Positions 11,580 to 23,670 of a stretch of 64,000 nt of DNA are shown here, in pieces. The DNA comes from Centrapalus pauciflorus (Eukaryota > Streptophyta > Magnoliopsida > Asterales > Asteraceae). The translations under genes and the position numbers were made by a program. Each line of letters begins with the position of its first letter. Within the stretch, counting starts at the first letter, position 1. The notes under the pieces were generated by a model. That model made no database searches. It saw nothing but the letters and a program-made list of their open reading frames with translations, and was not told the DNA's origin. Location: NCBI GenBank assembly GCA_020465985.1, contig JAANYP010002035.1, positions 43,556 to 107,555 of the forward strand. The letters run 5' to 3'.

Positions 11580-12330
11580 ATAATTATCAAACATGACTTT
11601 TATAAATTTACTGTAAAGAAAACTTTATTATAAATAGTCATAGGACCTAAGTGTAATTATCAAGAAAAACATAAAATCAACAAAATGATTATGGAACAAA
11701 TTGTTCATTCTCAACCTATCAAATCTATATGGATTGAACATGATCCATATCATAATATGATCCACAATGTCTTTAATAAAATTAACCGACAAAAAAAATT
11801 TGTCAGTCGTAAAGTTAAAAGGAACCAAATTTTATAAATTTTCTGTGAGAAGAATGTTTTATTATAAAAGTATTGAATATTAATACAATAAATAATTACA
11901 AAAATAATTACATGATCCATATCATAGTATTGAATATTAATACAATAAATAATTACATGATCCATATCATAGATTGAACATGATCCATATCATAGTATTG
12001 AATATTAATACATTAAATAATTACAAAAAATGACTTTTATAAATTTTCTGTGAGAAGAATGTTTTATTATAAAAGTCACAAGACCAAAATGTAATTATCA
12101 GAAAAACTTTAAATTAATCTTGATAATTATCAAATAAATAACTTATCCCCAAACTATCAGATTAATTGGGATAAAACAGAATCATTAATTCCTTTTCTTA
12201 TTTCGATCCATAAAGTCTTTAGTAATCACAAAACCTATCTTTTATAAAGTTTCTGTTAATTTACAAGTCGATAAATATCATAAAAAATAGAAACACTTTA
12301 TTATAATAGTGTGTAATTATCTAAAAAGAC
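11580..12330. repeat. Dispersed direct repeats in the AT-rich leader
   Basis: A block reading roughly GACTTTTATAAATTTTCTGT, then a TTTTATTATAAA block, then GTGTAATTATCA occurs near 11595, 11830, 12030 and (weaker) 12240. A smaller unit containing CATGATCCATATCATA repeats three times between 11900 and 12000. No reading frame uses these blocks. The rest of 9500-12900 shows nothing further I can identify. Confidence 0.65.
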
Positions 12331-12929
12331 TTTAAATCAAATGAATATTTTAATGATTATCAAATATCATCCTCAAACTTTAAATCCATATGGATCAAAA
12401 ATATCCGTAACATAAATTAATCGATAAAATTAAAAGAAGCTTAATTTCTTCTCATTCGAACCGATTCAAATCATAAGAAGAAAAACTTTAAAAATTATAT
12501 AAATAATCATAAGACTAAACTTTCAAAGAAGAAACAATTAAGAGATATATAATACCCAAAAAAATTTAAATGCAGGTGCATCACTCCAAATCAATTGCCA
12601 CATCAATTCAAGAACATATTGATGTTCAACCATAAATGGCGGCCGAAAACAAAAGGAAAGAAAAAAAAACTTCAATTTCAATGTCCTATTTGCTTCTTGC
12701 ATGCGGCGCAGGGAAAAAAAAACAAAAAAAAACTATTGTTTTTTATATATTTATTATTACTTAAGTGGAGCAAGACACATCAAGTTAGCAACCATAATTC
12801 CTTCTTCTTCCTTATTCTCTATTTTTTTTCTTTCATGTGGCGCAAACAATAAAAAAACCATAGCCGCAAACCAAAAAAAAAAAAACTATATAATTAACTG
12901 TATATCTAACGATTCAACATATATGGTGG

Positions 12930-12941
12930 GCTCTGATACCA
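12930..12941 (-). promoter_or_regulatory. tRNA-iMet primer binding site of the decayed copia
   Basis: The minus strand reads TGGTATCAGAGC followed by CCACC. It sits next to the LTR end, orienting the element leftward. Confidence 0.8.
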
Positions 12942-12943
12942 CT

Positions 12944-13327
12944 TATCAAATATATTTGAATAATAAATCGGATCAACCATATTGTCACATCATTAAGATA
13001 AACTATAAAAGAACTCATACCTTAATCAATGATATCGTCTTCTTTATGTGGAAACTTGACGACGAATGAGCAGAGTTGTGAGAGTCATCCTCACCTAAAA
13101 TCTTAATGTTCTAGACCGAACAGAAGATCTCTGATAGATGGAGATTAGGGATCTTAGGGTTGCTTTAGGGAATCGGGGACCCTCACTATATATAGAATGG
13201 GAATTAGGGTTACCATCAAACTCTAAAGCCTAATAATATTAGTTTATTAATTAATAGCTCATAAGTCTATTAAATATAAAGCCCAATAATTTAAACATAT
13301 AAGTCCATCTAAATAGAAATTCTAACA
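12944..13327 (-). repeat. 5' LTR of the decayed copia (about 384 bp)
   Basis: The minus strand starts TGTTAGAATTTC at 13327 and runs to the PBS. A TATA-like CTATATATAG lies at about 13188-13197, a plausible RNA start region. The inner end is approximate because no clear CA precedes the PBS. I see no second copy in the window. Confidence 0.7.
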
Positions 13328-13383
13328 GTATATCATTATGATCGCATTCTTTTTTTCTACATTCCGACATAAAATTTTTTTTC

Positions 13384-13555
13384 TTCTCAACTATTTTTAA
13401 ATTGACCAGATTTTTTATTATTTCGTTGTTTGATCAATCACTTTCTTTCCATTTATAAACTTAGATAGTCTCAACTATTTTTAAAATGAAAAATCTTTTA
13501 TTATTTAGTTAGTTGATCAATCACTTTCTTTTCATTTATAAACTTAGACTGAAAG
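13384..13555. repeat. Tandem duplication of about 85 bp
   Basis: The block beginning CTCAACTATTTTTAAA and ending ATTTATAAACTTAGA occurs twice back to back (about 13386 and 13469) with a few differences. The surrounding 13328-14216 shows no gene. A GC-rich phrase CGATGCACGGGTT at 13657 is isolated. Confidence 0.75.
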
Positions 13556-14800
13556 CAAAGAGTGATTCTCGGAGTGAGATTCACGATCAGTAGCTAATGT
13601 TATTTTATTATTTCAAAGTAATATATCCATAAAAATACAATTTATAATTCCGCTGCGATGCACGGGTTAAACAAGTTAGTTTCCATTAAAAAAGGTTATC
13701 CACGTGATTGATATAATAATATATTTGCTTTACCCTGAAATGGAGCGAAACTTAAACGAACGAACCTGTTATGTTTCATAACAATCTTTCAAATTAATAA
13801 TGGATTGAATAATCAAATTTTGACAATATTTTTCTTGTGTTAAAGAGAATCGGATAAACCAGATTCAAAGTCATAGATTTTCCATTACACTTCTAGCATT
13901 CAGAAGATCGATATGCCAACACGTCATGCCATTTAGGATTTTGATTTCATTACCAATTTAAATGTTAACAGCGAAACCAATTAACAACCAAAAATCAAAG
14001 CAAATAGTTAAGAAACCACACTGAGAGATACGTACGTACATAGCAAAACCAAATGAACTAAGTGACAATTTAAACAGAATTTGAATGAACTGATGAATCA
14101 TGATCATCGGAGATTGAGATGGATAGTACGTTTAGATTTGATAAGTTATTGAGTAAGTGAGAACCTGTGGTTTCAATCGCTGAATATAAGCCAAATTTTG
14201 ATTTCAATCGAACAGACACTACTACAAAAACATCCTTCAACCCCCCTAAATGAAACCCGGTTAACAAAAAAAAAGCATAAAAAAACCGGGGTAAAATGTT
14301 CCCGTGTTTTTTTTTTAAACTAAGACCTAGGTTTCTTACACATAGACTCGGTCTAAGCCTTATAATAAACGTCTATCCCGGTTTTTTCAAAAGAACCTGG
14401 GTTACCTTTGGTACTTCTCCCCAATTCAGTCTCCCGCTTACGATTACTTTCTCAAAATTCCATCTCCCGCCTCCTAATTTTATAACCTACTAACTTGCAT
14501 CTCAGGCTCTCATCTCTCACAACTCGCTACTACAAAATGACCCTAACGTAACACCGACAAAATGTCGCATTAGGCCTTAAAAGTGTTGCATTAGGGCTAA
14601 TGTGACACTTTATCAAATGCCACCTTAGCCAATGTCGCCTTAGGTCTAAAGCGACACTTTTCTCAAAATATGCAACACATTTTAAAAGTGTTGCATATAT
14701 TTTATAATTGCGACACTTTTAAGATGCAACACTTTTTACATTCTAATGCATCACTTTATGATATATCGTCATTAAGCTATGACAACACTTTATTTATCTA

Positions 14801-15317
14801 GGGATAATTGCGCAAAAAACCCTCAACTTGTCAGTTTTTCGTGATTAAAACCCCAAACCATTTTTCGTTGCATAGAAAACCCCGAACTAACTAAAAATCC
14901 GTAAATCAAGGTTTTATCAATGGGTAACCGGTTGAAACCGGTTATTAGTCCTACGTGGACCAGTAAATAAAATACGTGGAATAAGTTTTAATTGCTGAAA
15001 CCGGTTGCGAAATATTACACATCATTTAAACCCCCGTTTATAATTTTTAATCGTAATTTTTAAACGGGATTACATCATCTACGGGGGTTTAAATGATGTG
15101 TAATACTTGGCAACCGGTTTCAACAATTAAAACTTATTCCACGTATGTTATTTACTGGTCCACGTAGGATTAATAACCGATTTCAACCGGTTACCCATTC
15201 ATAAAACCTTGATTTAAGGATTTTTAGTTAGTTTGAGGTTTTCTATGCAACGAAAAATGATTTGGGGTTTTAATCACAAAAAACTGACAAGTTTGAGGTT
15301 TTTTGCGCAATTATCCC
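14801..15317. mobile_element. Mutator-type foldback MITE with 10-bp target duplication
   Basis: An almost perfect inverted repeat of two arms of about 240 bp folds the whole 517 bp into a hairpin. The ends are GGGATAATTGCGC and its complement. The target duplication TATTTATCTA occurs at 14791-14800 and 15318-15327. A target site of 9-11 bp and long TIRs are typical of MULEs. There is no coding sequence, so it must be mobilised in trans. It interrupts the subterminal repeats of the nested CACTA element. Confidence 0.93.
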
Positions 15318-15882
15318 TATTTATCTAATGTGACACTTTTATGGTCCTTCAACAAAATATATGTGACACTATTAATGCTCTATTGCAACACTTTTTTATT
15401 CATTTTCATTTAATACAAATACCTTAAATTAATATATTTATTTGTAGTATTTTTCTTCGTATAATACCAAATTCTATAATATAATTTAATAATGGAAATA
15501 ATACCATATCATTCAAATTGTATTCCAACAAAAGTATTCTCTAATACCAAAAATAACCATAATGAAATGTACAAGCAACACCAAAAAGAGTCGATTACAA
15601 TTACAGAATGTATCCTTTTACATCCTAGACTTGAACTTTCTTTCATACAAAATCGTTGCTTCATTTCATGACCTTTGCCAGCTCTACACATGACTTTGCA
15701 TTTTCAATAGAACATAGCCTGAAACATACAAACCAATACACTATATTGTTAATGTGTTTGATAATTTAAATGATTAAAAAAATCATAAAGTACAAAATCT
15801 CTAAAACATGCACTTCGAAGATTACATAATTTAACAAATTAAGTAAAAGGTTTTCATATCTTGTAATACACGTGGACAAAAC

Positions 15883-16143
15883 TCATCCTAGATATTGTTG
15901 AATTCCAGGAGGTAGCTTTTCTACAAGCCCTTCCCATGCCTCTTCAACTAATTTTTCTCGTTGGTTGTCAATATCATTTCGTATCGCTTCTAATTCTGAC
16001 TTTTTCCTCTCATGATCCTCATCAAAGTTTCTTTTCATCTCTAACAACTGTTCTTTTTCAGCTTCTACACTAGCTTTGAGTGATTCCTTGATCTCTCCCG
16101 GGACCATATACGATGCCACCCCACCATTTACTTTCCTTATCAA
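15883..16143 (-). pseudogene. C-terminal fragment of a plant En/Spm-type transposase
   Basis: 86 codons with a heptad-like coiled coil (EAEKEQLLEMKRNFDEDHER) and the ending EGLVEKLPPGIQQYLG. This layout resembles the C-terminus of plant Ptta/En/Spm transposase-family proteins. The assignment is from memory of the family and not a search. The rest of the protein is missing. Its location inside CACTA subterminal repeats supports the call. Confidence 0.5.
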
Positions 16144-16162
16144 CTTATTAGTAACACATCTA

Positions 16163-16440
16163 CACTACTACAAAAAACACATTTAACCCCGGTTGAAAAG
16201 GGCTTTCAACCCCGATTCTGAAACTGGGGTTCAAAGGGGGGGGGGGGGGGGAGGTTGTTTCCAAGTCAAATGGACCGCAGTTGAATAAGCGGGGTTGAAG
16301 GCTTTTAGACCCCGGTTCGGTTATGAACAATTGGGGTTGGATTACTTTTTAAATAATAAAAAAAGGATTTTACAGCCCAGTTTGGTTTTAAACAACCGGG
16401 GTTGAAGAGAATATTATTAAAATAAATAAATAAAAATTTC
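16163..16440. mobile_element. Left end of a third CACTA element
   Basis: CACTACTACAAAAAACACAT starts at 16163, followed by ACCCCGGTT and GGGGTT repeats to about 16405, the same family as the outer element. The flanking triplet is CTA, which does not match the AGA beside the only right terminus in the region, so its own right end is missing or beyond recognition. It contains a run of 16 G at 16236-16251. Confidence 0.65.
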
Positions 16441-17136
16441 AGCAACACAGTTCCTTTTCTTGGAAAAATCATATTATTAACAAACACAAGATACATGCAC
16501 AGTTGATAAATCTTTACGACAGTGTTTGTGCCAACCAAAACCATTAGTATAATGCATCCCATATATATGCCCATCACGTCCTGCCAAGGATATGGATGCA
16601 AATTGAAGAAACTAACGAATATGGATACAAAATGTGAATGGATTGATTTGAATTATGACAGGAAACATACTTAAGAAAGAAAGAAGCAAAATACTAAATA
16701 ATTATAAGAAAAACTAAAATCCATTAACTCAACAGGAGTTGCTAAGACTAGATATTGGATAATTTCAACAAAAATACTAGGCTTAGCTTTGACCAAACTA
16801 ACAACACAGATAGCTTGTTCTTCTTCAGGACATTGGTATCCCTAAAGCAATAGATAAACAGATTAAACATGGAATGAATTTTAGAAGCTGCATTTAACTA
16901 AATATAGCCATAGCAAGCTGCCTCCAATGTTGGTGAAACAAATGCTTAATTGCTGATGCTGGTTTTCCTATCACATTATCTAAACCAATAAAAAATTCTG
17001 ACCACTTTAGATGTATAGCTAACCACTGCCCAATGCAGATTCAACCAGTATCTCAAAAGAACAACCAAACAGGCAAACAGCCTGATAAAAAACAATAATG
17101 AGACCATATCTTTAAAAGACTGATCATAATACTCAC

Positions 17137-17307
17137 CACTTACCAAAATGCCAAAGAAATAAAGAGTTTTCTACAGATGCCCATGCTCTACGGATCTCAG
17201 AAAATATTCCACATAAAGCAGTGCCTTCCCCTCCAACCGCATTATATCTTTCTATAAGTACTGGGGGCAACTCCATGCTATCTACCACTTCCACCAAAGA
17301 AGGCCAC
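17137..17307 (-). pseudogene. NUP155: Captured exon of nucleoporin NUP155
   Basis: The 171-bp stretch encodes WPSLVEVVDS, ELPPVLIERYNAVGGEGTAL, CGIFSEIRRAWASVENS and LFLWHFGKW without a stop. This matches the N-terminal region of plant NUP155, a scaffold nucleoporin of the nuclear pore. An AG acceptor precedes it (17308-17309) and a GTGAGT donor follows (17131-17136), so it is one exon with flanking intron. No preceding or following NUP155 exon is recognisable in 16440-18560. It lies inside the nested CACTA elements, so I infer transposon gene capture. Arg to His and Asp to Gly changes near the end fit loss of constraint. Confidence 0.85.
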
Positions 17308-18289
17308 CTCAATAAAAACAACCCAATATGATATTGCAAAATAAACATTCAACAATGGAACAAATCATTTATAGTCAAGGACATGAACTGTATCTTTTCA
17401 ATGATGGGTAGGTACTGGATACCTTAACATCACTTTCATGAAGCATAACCAACAGGACACAAACCAAATCCTTCCCATAATATTAAAATATACATGAAGA
17501 ACACAAAGATGAACTATTCGTATCCAAACATAAAACAGTGGGAAAAAACGTCCTTGTAATTTGTTTACTCTTGACGTAATAAACATAGGATGTTTGGGAT
17601 TGAAATTTTGAAATGATTATCTGCTTTTGCATTCTGGTAGCACATTTTGTTTTTGGGTGTGATTTTCCCAAACACCTTTTCTGAACCTTTTGGCCTGAAA
17701 ATGCTGAAATAAGGAAGCAGGTTGGGACTTGGTTCTCAAAAACACTGGTTTCCCAAGACAGCACAGAGTTTAATTGAACACCAAGGCATATATAAGCATA
17801 TGGTGACTGAATCAAACAAGCTTCCTTAACATACCATGAAACCAATAAAAGCATGGTTTAGAAAAATTAAGAACTGGTTTCCCTTCTTGATGGTGTCAAA
17901 TTATTGTATCCACCCAAGATTTACCAATCAAAATCCATTTGTCCACACTTACTTTAAACTTTTGCTGACTTATTCTCTCTTAGTTGGATCAACGACTTCC
18001 TGAGAGAAACAAACAATAACAATTACATAACTATCAATAAACAAAACATGGTAATCAAATTTTGCTGTTTTGGCAAGAAAGTTAACAAAAAAAAACGAGC
18101 AGGAAAGTAAAAACAACAATATTCAGGGTTAAATTCTGGGAACAACAATTGAAAGTCAATGTCGCAAGAATATGCTTCAATTATACAAAACTGCATCTAA
18201 TAACATACATAATTACATACAATGATGATTTCATGCTAAGAAATTTAAGTTAATAACAAGTTCAACTAATAAATAATGCAATAAATAAT

Positions 18290-18560
18290 GAATCATGGAC
18301 TCAACTGACCTGTGATGGACTGAAGTAAAGAGTGAAGACTGGAGAAAACTAGACGGAGCGTCGCCGGCCGCCGCTGAGCAGCAGAGAAGGAGATGGAGGA
18401 GTGTCGGCGTGAGGTGTAAACTATGAAGATGAGCGCCGACCAACGAGGCAAGGAGTCGGAGCATCGCCGACCGGTGGGGGCGTGACACATGTCGGCGTGA
18501 GGCACTGAGGCGGCACTGAGGCGTGAAAAGCCAGAAGGGAAGCCAGAAGGGGAAAACTAA
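18290..18560. other. GC-rich segment, possible captured 5' gene region
   Basis: Markedly more GC-rich than its surroundings, with GCCGGCCGCC-type runs. It lies upstream of the NUP155 exon in the same orientation, so it could be promoter or 5' untranslated sequence carried along with it. The minus-strand reading frames here have no recognisable product. The remaining non-exon sequence 16440-18290 shows no other gene and may be intron. Confidence 0.35.
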
Positions 18561-18659
18561 TGAAGTAACCCTAGTTCTTAACTTCCTATTTCTTAAACAT
18601 TCCAGACAGACAGAAAATTAGAAAATAGGAAATAAAAAATATTATAAAAAATTAAATTA

Positions 18660-18783
18660 ATTATTAATATTCGGTTCGGTTTCGGTTTTTCAGTTCGGTT
18701 TTGAGATGCAATCCTAACCCAAACCATTGGTTTTTTGGTTTTCGGTTTTCTGGGTTCGGTTTTTCGGTTTCTGCTCACCCCTA
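18660..18783. repeat. TTCGGTTT-rich terminus resembling a hAT element end
   Basis: Repeats of CGGTTCGG and TTTCGGTTT end at TGCTCACCCCTA. In reverse complement this is TAGGGGTGAGCA followed by AACCGAA repeats, the usual look of eudicot hAT-type MITE ends. I could not find the matching left end, so this is a terminus only. Confidence 0.45.
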
Positions 18784-19143
18784 ATTTGTTCTGCTTTAAT
18801 TTTTTTAGAGGCTGCTTTAATTTTTTCGAAGTAAAATTTTTCCCATGTAAATTTTTAAGTTTTTTGATTGCTAAGTTGTTATTCTTTTTCTTATCAACTG
18901 AAATATTTTAAATTGTTATATCAACTTAAATAATTTTTGTAGTTTAATTAAAATGGTAATTTAAATTTCAAGTTTGTGATTCTTTATTTTATGCATGATC
19001 TTTTATATATATTAACGTGCTTTATTTTTATAAAACAGTAAAAAAATTTGGATTAAGTATTTATATATAAACATCTAACACGTCTAAGAAAAAATATTGC
19101 GTTACTTTTTTATATAAGAAAAAATTACAACACTAGAAAAACT

Positions 19144-19145
<2 letters not shown>

Positions 19146-19184
<39 letters not shown>

Positions 19185-19490
19185 ATTCACTTCTTTAAAA
19201 AAATACAACACTTCTAAAAAGTGTCACATATTTATATTTGAAATGCAACACTTTAAATTAGTGTTGCATTTTTTAATAAAAGTTGTAACACTTTTAAAAG
19301 TGTTGCATTTTTTAATGAAAATTGTAACACTTAAAAAAAGTGTTACATTTTTTAATAAAAATTGCAACACTTTAAAAAAAGTGTTGCATTAAATCATCAT
19401 ATGCAACATTTATCGTAAAAGTGTTGCTTTATAACTAAATTTATAATAAAAGCAACATTTTTCATAAGTGCTACATCAAAAGTGTCGCAT
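19146..19490. repeat. (TA)n(TG)n microsatellite and CACTA subterminal repeat array
   Basis: A TA run followed by a TG run (19146-19185) precedes a tandem array with units of about 55 bp. Each unit contains a palindrome of the form AACACTTT-AAAGTGTT followed by GCATTTTTTAAT. The units match the repeats at 14560-14790, marking the far side of the nested CACTA element. Confidence 0.8.
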
Positions 19491-19499
19491 TAGATTCAT

Positions 19500-22400
19500 T
19501 CTCTGCATCTCGTCTCTTAGATATATTGCTCTCGATTGTGTTGACTCTCGCTTGAGTCTCTTCGATTCCTCTTAGATTTCTTCAAGAACAGGTATCGTTG
19601 CTCTTCTTCTCTGATTGTTGATTTTCGTTTTGTGATGGCTAGGGTTTTTTTGAGTCCTATCACACACAGTTACACGCTTGGAATTCCTAAATAAAGTGAT
19701 CTGTTCACTTGTTTTCTTGCTTGTTCAGTTAGTTTTGGCTCAATTTCAGTAATTTTTCATTCTAGTTTCAGTAAGTTTAGGGTCAATATGGAGTTTTTGT
19801 CGAGCTACATGATATACACACACAAACACTGCTCGATTTCTCAAACTCCCTAAATAAATCGATATTTGAGTTTGCTTTTTTTTTTCTTGTGTTTGTTAGA
19901 TTGAGCATTTCTTGTTTAGTTTTTACAATTCTTTCGATTCATAGAGGCCAGGGTGAGTCAAGTTGAATGTCATGATAGACCCGTGGTGTACACATTCACA
20001 CTCTTAAATACACACAATGCTTGATTTCGATTAGGTTATCTTCCGATCTAATTGGTTCCTCCTATTTTCCCAGCTTAGGGTTCATTAATGTTTTTGTTAG
20101 TGATTTCAAATAACAGGGACCATGGTTTGATCTTTTGTTAGCAAATTAAGTAGCTTTCTTTGTTTATTAGGTAATCTGATGCAATTAATGGCTGGCATTT
20201 TTCTCTTGCTTTTTGTTAAATACATGTGTAATAAAATATATTTGTGTGATTGGGCTGACTTTCGAAGTCTGTATTTTGCTTTGATTGGATAATCTAAGTC
20301 ACACCTGTATTTTTCTTTGGTTGGATAATCCAAACTTTATATTGTGTGTTTTCCATTCATCATATAAATATAACACACACATAATGATTGACCTGTTGCT
20401 ATTTCTATTTTGACTACATGAACACCCCGAGATTATGTCTCGAGGTCACAAACACAACACAACACACACTCTTATACACACGCACACACACACATGTTTA
20501 ACACACATATGTATCATGTTATTCACCCACATGTATGCTTACTGTTACTGCTAGTTTCTGTTTTTATCACACAACACACCCATAATATGTTGTTGTTGTT
20601 TTTACATGATAGAAGGACCACCATGTGTTTAAATCTCGAGGTCAAGGACACCACAACACACACTTCATTGATGCTGCAGGGTACATGAAACACACATATA
20701 TGAATATAACACTGCTAGTGATCCTGTTTTTATCCCACATCACACCCCGAGACTTGTAAGCCTCAGGTTCCTAATTTTGCAGCCACAAATCATTCTTACA
20801 TGTTACCGTTTTTAAATTATTAAGGAAAAGGATCAGAGGTGAGTTATAGTGTAAATGATCAAGCAACAAATGACAAACCAAGTTAAGGCCATATAAGCCA
20901 CATCTTAACTTTAATATAACTCTTATTAATTTATTGTAAATTACATTGCTAAATTAAAATAAAATTACATTAAACATGCTAATTTATGTTAAACAAAGTT
21001 CGGGTTGTTAAAATATTAATCTAATTGTTGGTCTGAATTGAATAAATGTTGTTGTTCATTGGATCTAGTCAAGGGGTTTTAGGTTATGGTGTTGCTTGCG
21101 TAATGGCTCTGCTGTTGTTTCTTGGATATGGTGTTCTGGTATCTGGTCCCGGAATTGGTGTTCTGATTTAATTTCATTAACTTCCACAATTTTCTTTGGT
21201 GAGAGATCACTGTTTTTATCCATTGAATTTTACATTGCTTTATATTATTATTATTCTATTTATCCATTCCGTTTTTGCTTGTCTGCTTCCACAACACCTT
21301 ACAGAAATGGTAATATGATTCTGATTCTGATATATGTTTATATTTCTATTTACTATGAAATTTTGTATATGTTTCTGCTTCTTTTATTAGTAATATGTAA
21401 TAGCTAATGATTTAATTAGGCTTTCTATCCAATAAATACTTGGTGTTTTGTCTTGCACGTTTGATTTTGACAAGGACCACACATGTATTTACAAATAAAG
21501 AAAGGTCACAACAGCAATGAAATTTCTCCAGTTAGTTTCGTGACTCCTCTATCTATCTCAGCTCAGTGGCTTCTTGAATCGCTGTAAGTTCTTGACTTTG
21601 TGGTTTGTCGGTTTTTCATTTTCATGTTTAGCAATTAGCTTGATTGTTTGGGAATTTTTGTAATTTTCACAGTTCCTAATTTCCTGTCTATCTACTATTT
21701 GTATTATTATATTGATCTTCCAAGCATGTGAAATCATTGGTGCTTCCAGTTATATAGAGTATACCAATGAACATAACAAGAAAATAAAGTGTATAAACTA
21801 GCAAACTGTGCTATATGGATAATTTTCTTCATGATATTTTGAATCTGCAACAATTTCATATCAATAAGATTTATCATGAATGAAGTGGTTATTTGTTACT
21901 TTGATTTTTTTTTTGGCAAGGTGTTGGTGCTGCTGGTCTTGTTCTAAGCATAAAATCTGGTTTGTCTACGTCTTCAGCACAAATGCAACCGGTCATATTG
22001 GTTTGTTCTCTAATTTTTTGGTGTTTCGTACAAGGTTTTTGCACTCAAATGCAACCAATCATAAATGGGTTCTTAGAGGTAATAATACTCCACCTTATAG
22101 TTGGTTATTACATAAATGGCAATTTATTATGTTCCATTGCAATTTAATTCTTCATAATAAACCTTAACACCTGAGACTATTTTATATTCAAGTTTTTTAT
22201 TGCAACATTTGTTTTCAGTTGATTCAAGTTTGAGCTTAGCTTGTCTTGTGGATTCTAGAGCACTCAATAAACCATGAGTACAAAAGACTCCCAAAAGGCA
22301 TCAAAATCCTATGATAACTTTTCTTCTTTTAGTCATAAATAATTTGAAAATTATTCGTTGTGGGTACATGTTGGATTTCCATTTTGTTAGTCTAAGAGGA

Positions 22401-22600
22401 GAAAATTTTTCATAGGTTTGTTTATTTTTATAAATTAATTATAATTATACTTTTGTTACAACATTATAGTTGTGTTAATTGGGTTTGTAATATTTAGATT
22501 TTGTTTTAATATGATGGTCTGTTTATGGTGGCTAAGAAGTTGTTTTGGTAGCATTTTGTTCGAAATTATTCATAGAATCTGGAAATAGTATCACTATTAT
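19500..22600. other. Interior of the outer CACTA element, no gene recognised
   Basis: Pyrimidine-rich sequence at 19500-19600 with a CAGGTATCG donor-like site looks like a 5' untranslated region and intron start. A block containing CCCCGAGA or CTCGAGGTC next to ACACAACACACAC runs recurs near 20425, 20630 and 20745, and a TTGGATAATC repeat lies at 20280-20330. Reading frames here are short and unrecognised. This may be non-coding cargo or decayed transposase introns. Confidence 0.4.
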
Positions 22601-23342
22601 ATATTTTTTTTAAAAACTTTTAAACACCGGTTTTTAATTAACAAACCTAGGCATAAAGTGCATAAAACCATAGGGATAAAAACATATCAGACCCGGTTGC
22701 TAACTACGGAACTGGGGTTAAAAGTATTTCTACCCCGATTAAATAACCGGGGTCTATGTCGTATATCAACAGCCTACCCCCCATTCTACCCCGCTTAAAA
22801 AACCGGGGTCTATTATATAAATAACCGGGGTTAAAGGCATGTTTTGTAGTAGTGAGAGGAACTTAATAAAAATTGATTTCCATCATAGTAAGATCGAAAG
22901 TATAATGTGTGAGATTTTGAACGGAGTGAGCTGCGAGCGTATGAGAGTATTATTTCGTTTAGCTGCTTATGCTTATGTTTCGTATGAGTGAGGGAATGAT
23001 TTCGTATGAGTGTAAGAGTGAGTAAGCGTATGATTGTAATTGACCTAATTTATGTTTTAACCTAGTGAGCTCCCCAAATAATCAGATCATTGAACCAAGG
23101 GTTATCCATATATTTAATGTTTGACTTAATGTTTTCAAAATACCATATATATCTATTATCATTTTTAATGATTAGGTTTTGACTAATTTTTAAGGGTAAA
23201 TTACAAATTTCATTCCTGTGGTTATATAGAAATTATGAATTCAGTCCTTTTTAAGACGAAATTACAATTACAGTATCTGTGGTTGATTTATTTGTTTTGG
23301 TTTTAGTCCTTTTACAAATTTACCCTTGAGAATATAATAAAA

Positions 23343-23668
23343 TGTTGGGAATAAATAATAGAGATGAAACAATTATATTGTATATAATTGTAATTACTCA
23401 ATAGTATAGGGGTTGGATTGTAAATACTCAAAGCTTGAGTATTAAGTATAAAAAGAGGTATCTGTGTACTGTTGATAGAAGGATGAATCGAAGATTACAC
23501 ACACACATATGGATCTGATTTAGAGAGAAAAGAAGGATTGCTTTACAAGATAGCCAAGAACTCAATGTAATAATTCTCTCTTTAATCATTCGATTTTATG
23601 TGTTTGATTGTTAATTGTTCATATAAATTGTTTAATGTTGAATGAATTGCTAGAAATATAAATTCACA
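23343..23668 (+). repeat. 5' LTR of the non-autonomous element
   Basis: Starts TGTTGGGAAT and ends AATTCACA. A TATA box (AGTATAAAAAGAGG) lies near 23445, predicting RNA start about 30 bp downstream. Confidence 0.93.
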
Positions 23669-23670
23669 AT

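Larger units (their letters stand above)
8709..13327 (-). mobile_element. Decayed Ty1/copia element on the minus strand
   Basis: The 5' LTR is at 12944-13327, the PBS at 12930-12941, and integrase remnants are on the minus strand at 8880-9480. The intervening 9500-12900 is AT-rich, has no usable reading frame and contains internal repeats. RT and the 3' LTR are absent because the plus-strand copia ends at 8708, so insertion of that element probably split this one. Stops in every frame show it is old. The block PSMNDFVERR followed by MVKSMIRHSSL resembles a common plant copia integrase lineage different from the Sirevirus-like elements elsewhere in the window. Confidence 0.75.
14525..19495. 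mobile_element. Second CACTA-like element nested in the first, right end unclear
   Basis: The left end CGCTACTACAAAATGACC at 14525 resembles the CACTA terminus with one base changed. Inverted subterminal repeats built on GCAACACTTT and AAGTGTTGCAT follow (14560-14790 and 15328-15400) and reappear at 19190-19490, which marks the other side. A terminal GTAGTG is not found after 19490, so the right end is probably deleted. The segment carries a transposase fragment at 15883-16143. The extent is inferred from the repeats and not from a target duplication. Confidence 0.6.
14217..22854. mobile_element. CACTA (En/Spm) transposon with nested insertions
   Basis: The left end starts CACTACTACAAAAACAT at 14217 and the right end, read in reverse complement, is CACTACTACAAAACATG. 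The 3-bp target duplication AGA lies at 14214-14216 and 22855-22857. Subterminal ACCCCGGTT-type repeats occur inside both ends (14255-14400 and 22620-22840), as expected for binding sites of CACTA accessory proteins. No intact transposase is visible. The 8.6 kb interior includes other CACTA ends, a Mutator-type foldback and captured gene sequence. Orientation cannot be set without a transposase. Confidence 0.82.

Noticed and set aside
13650..13680. Helitron-like 3' end (CGCTGCGATGCACGGG)
   Set aside because: The hairpin is imperfect and no CTAG-type terminus follows at the right distance.
17483..17854. 123-codon minus-strand frame upstream of the NUP155 exon
   Set aside because: No similarity to any recognised protein, and it lies where an intron is expected.
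16163..22854. A CACTA element from 16163 to 22854
   Set aside because: The flanking triplets CTA and AGA do not match, whereas the end at 14217 has matching AGA on both sides.
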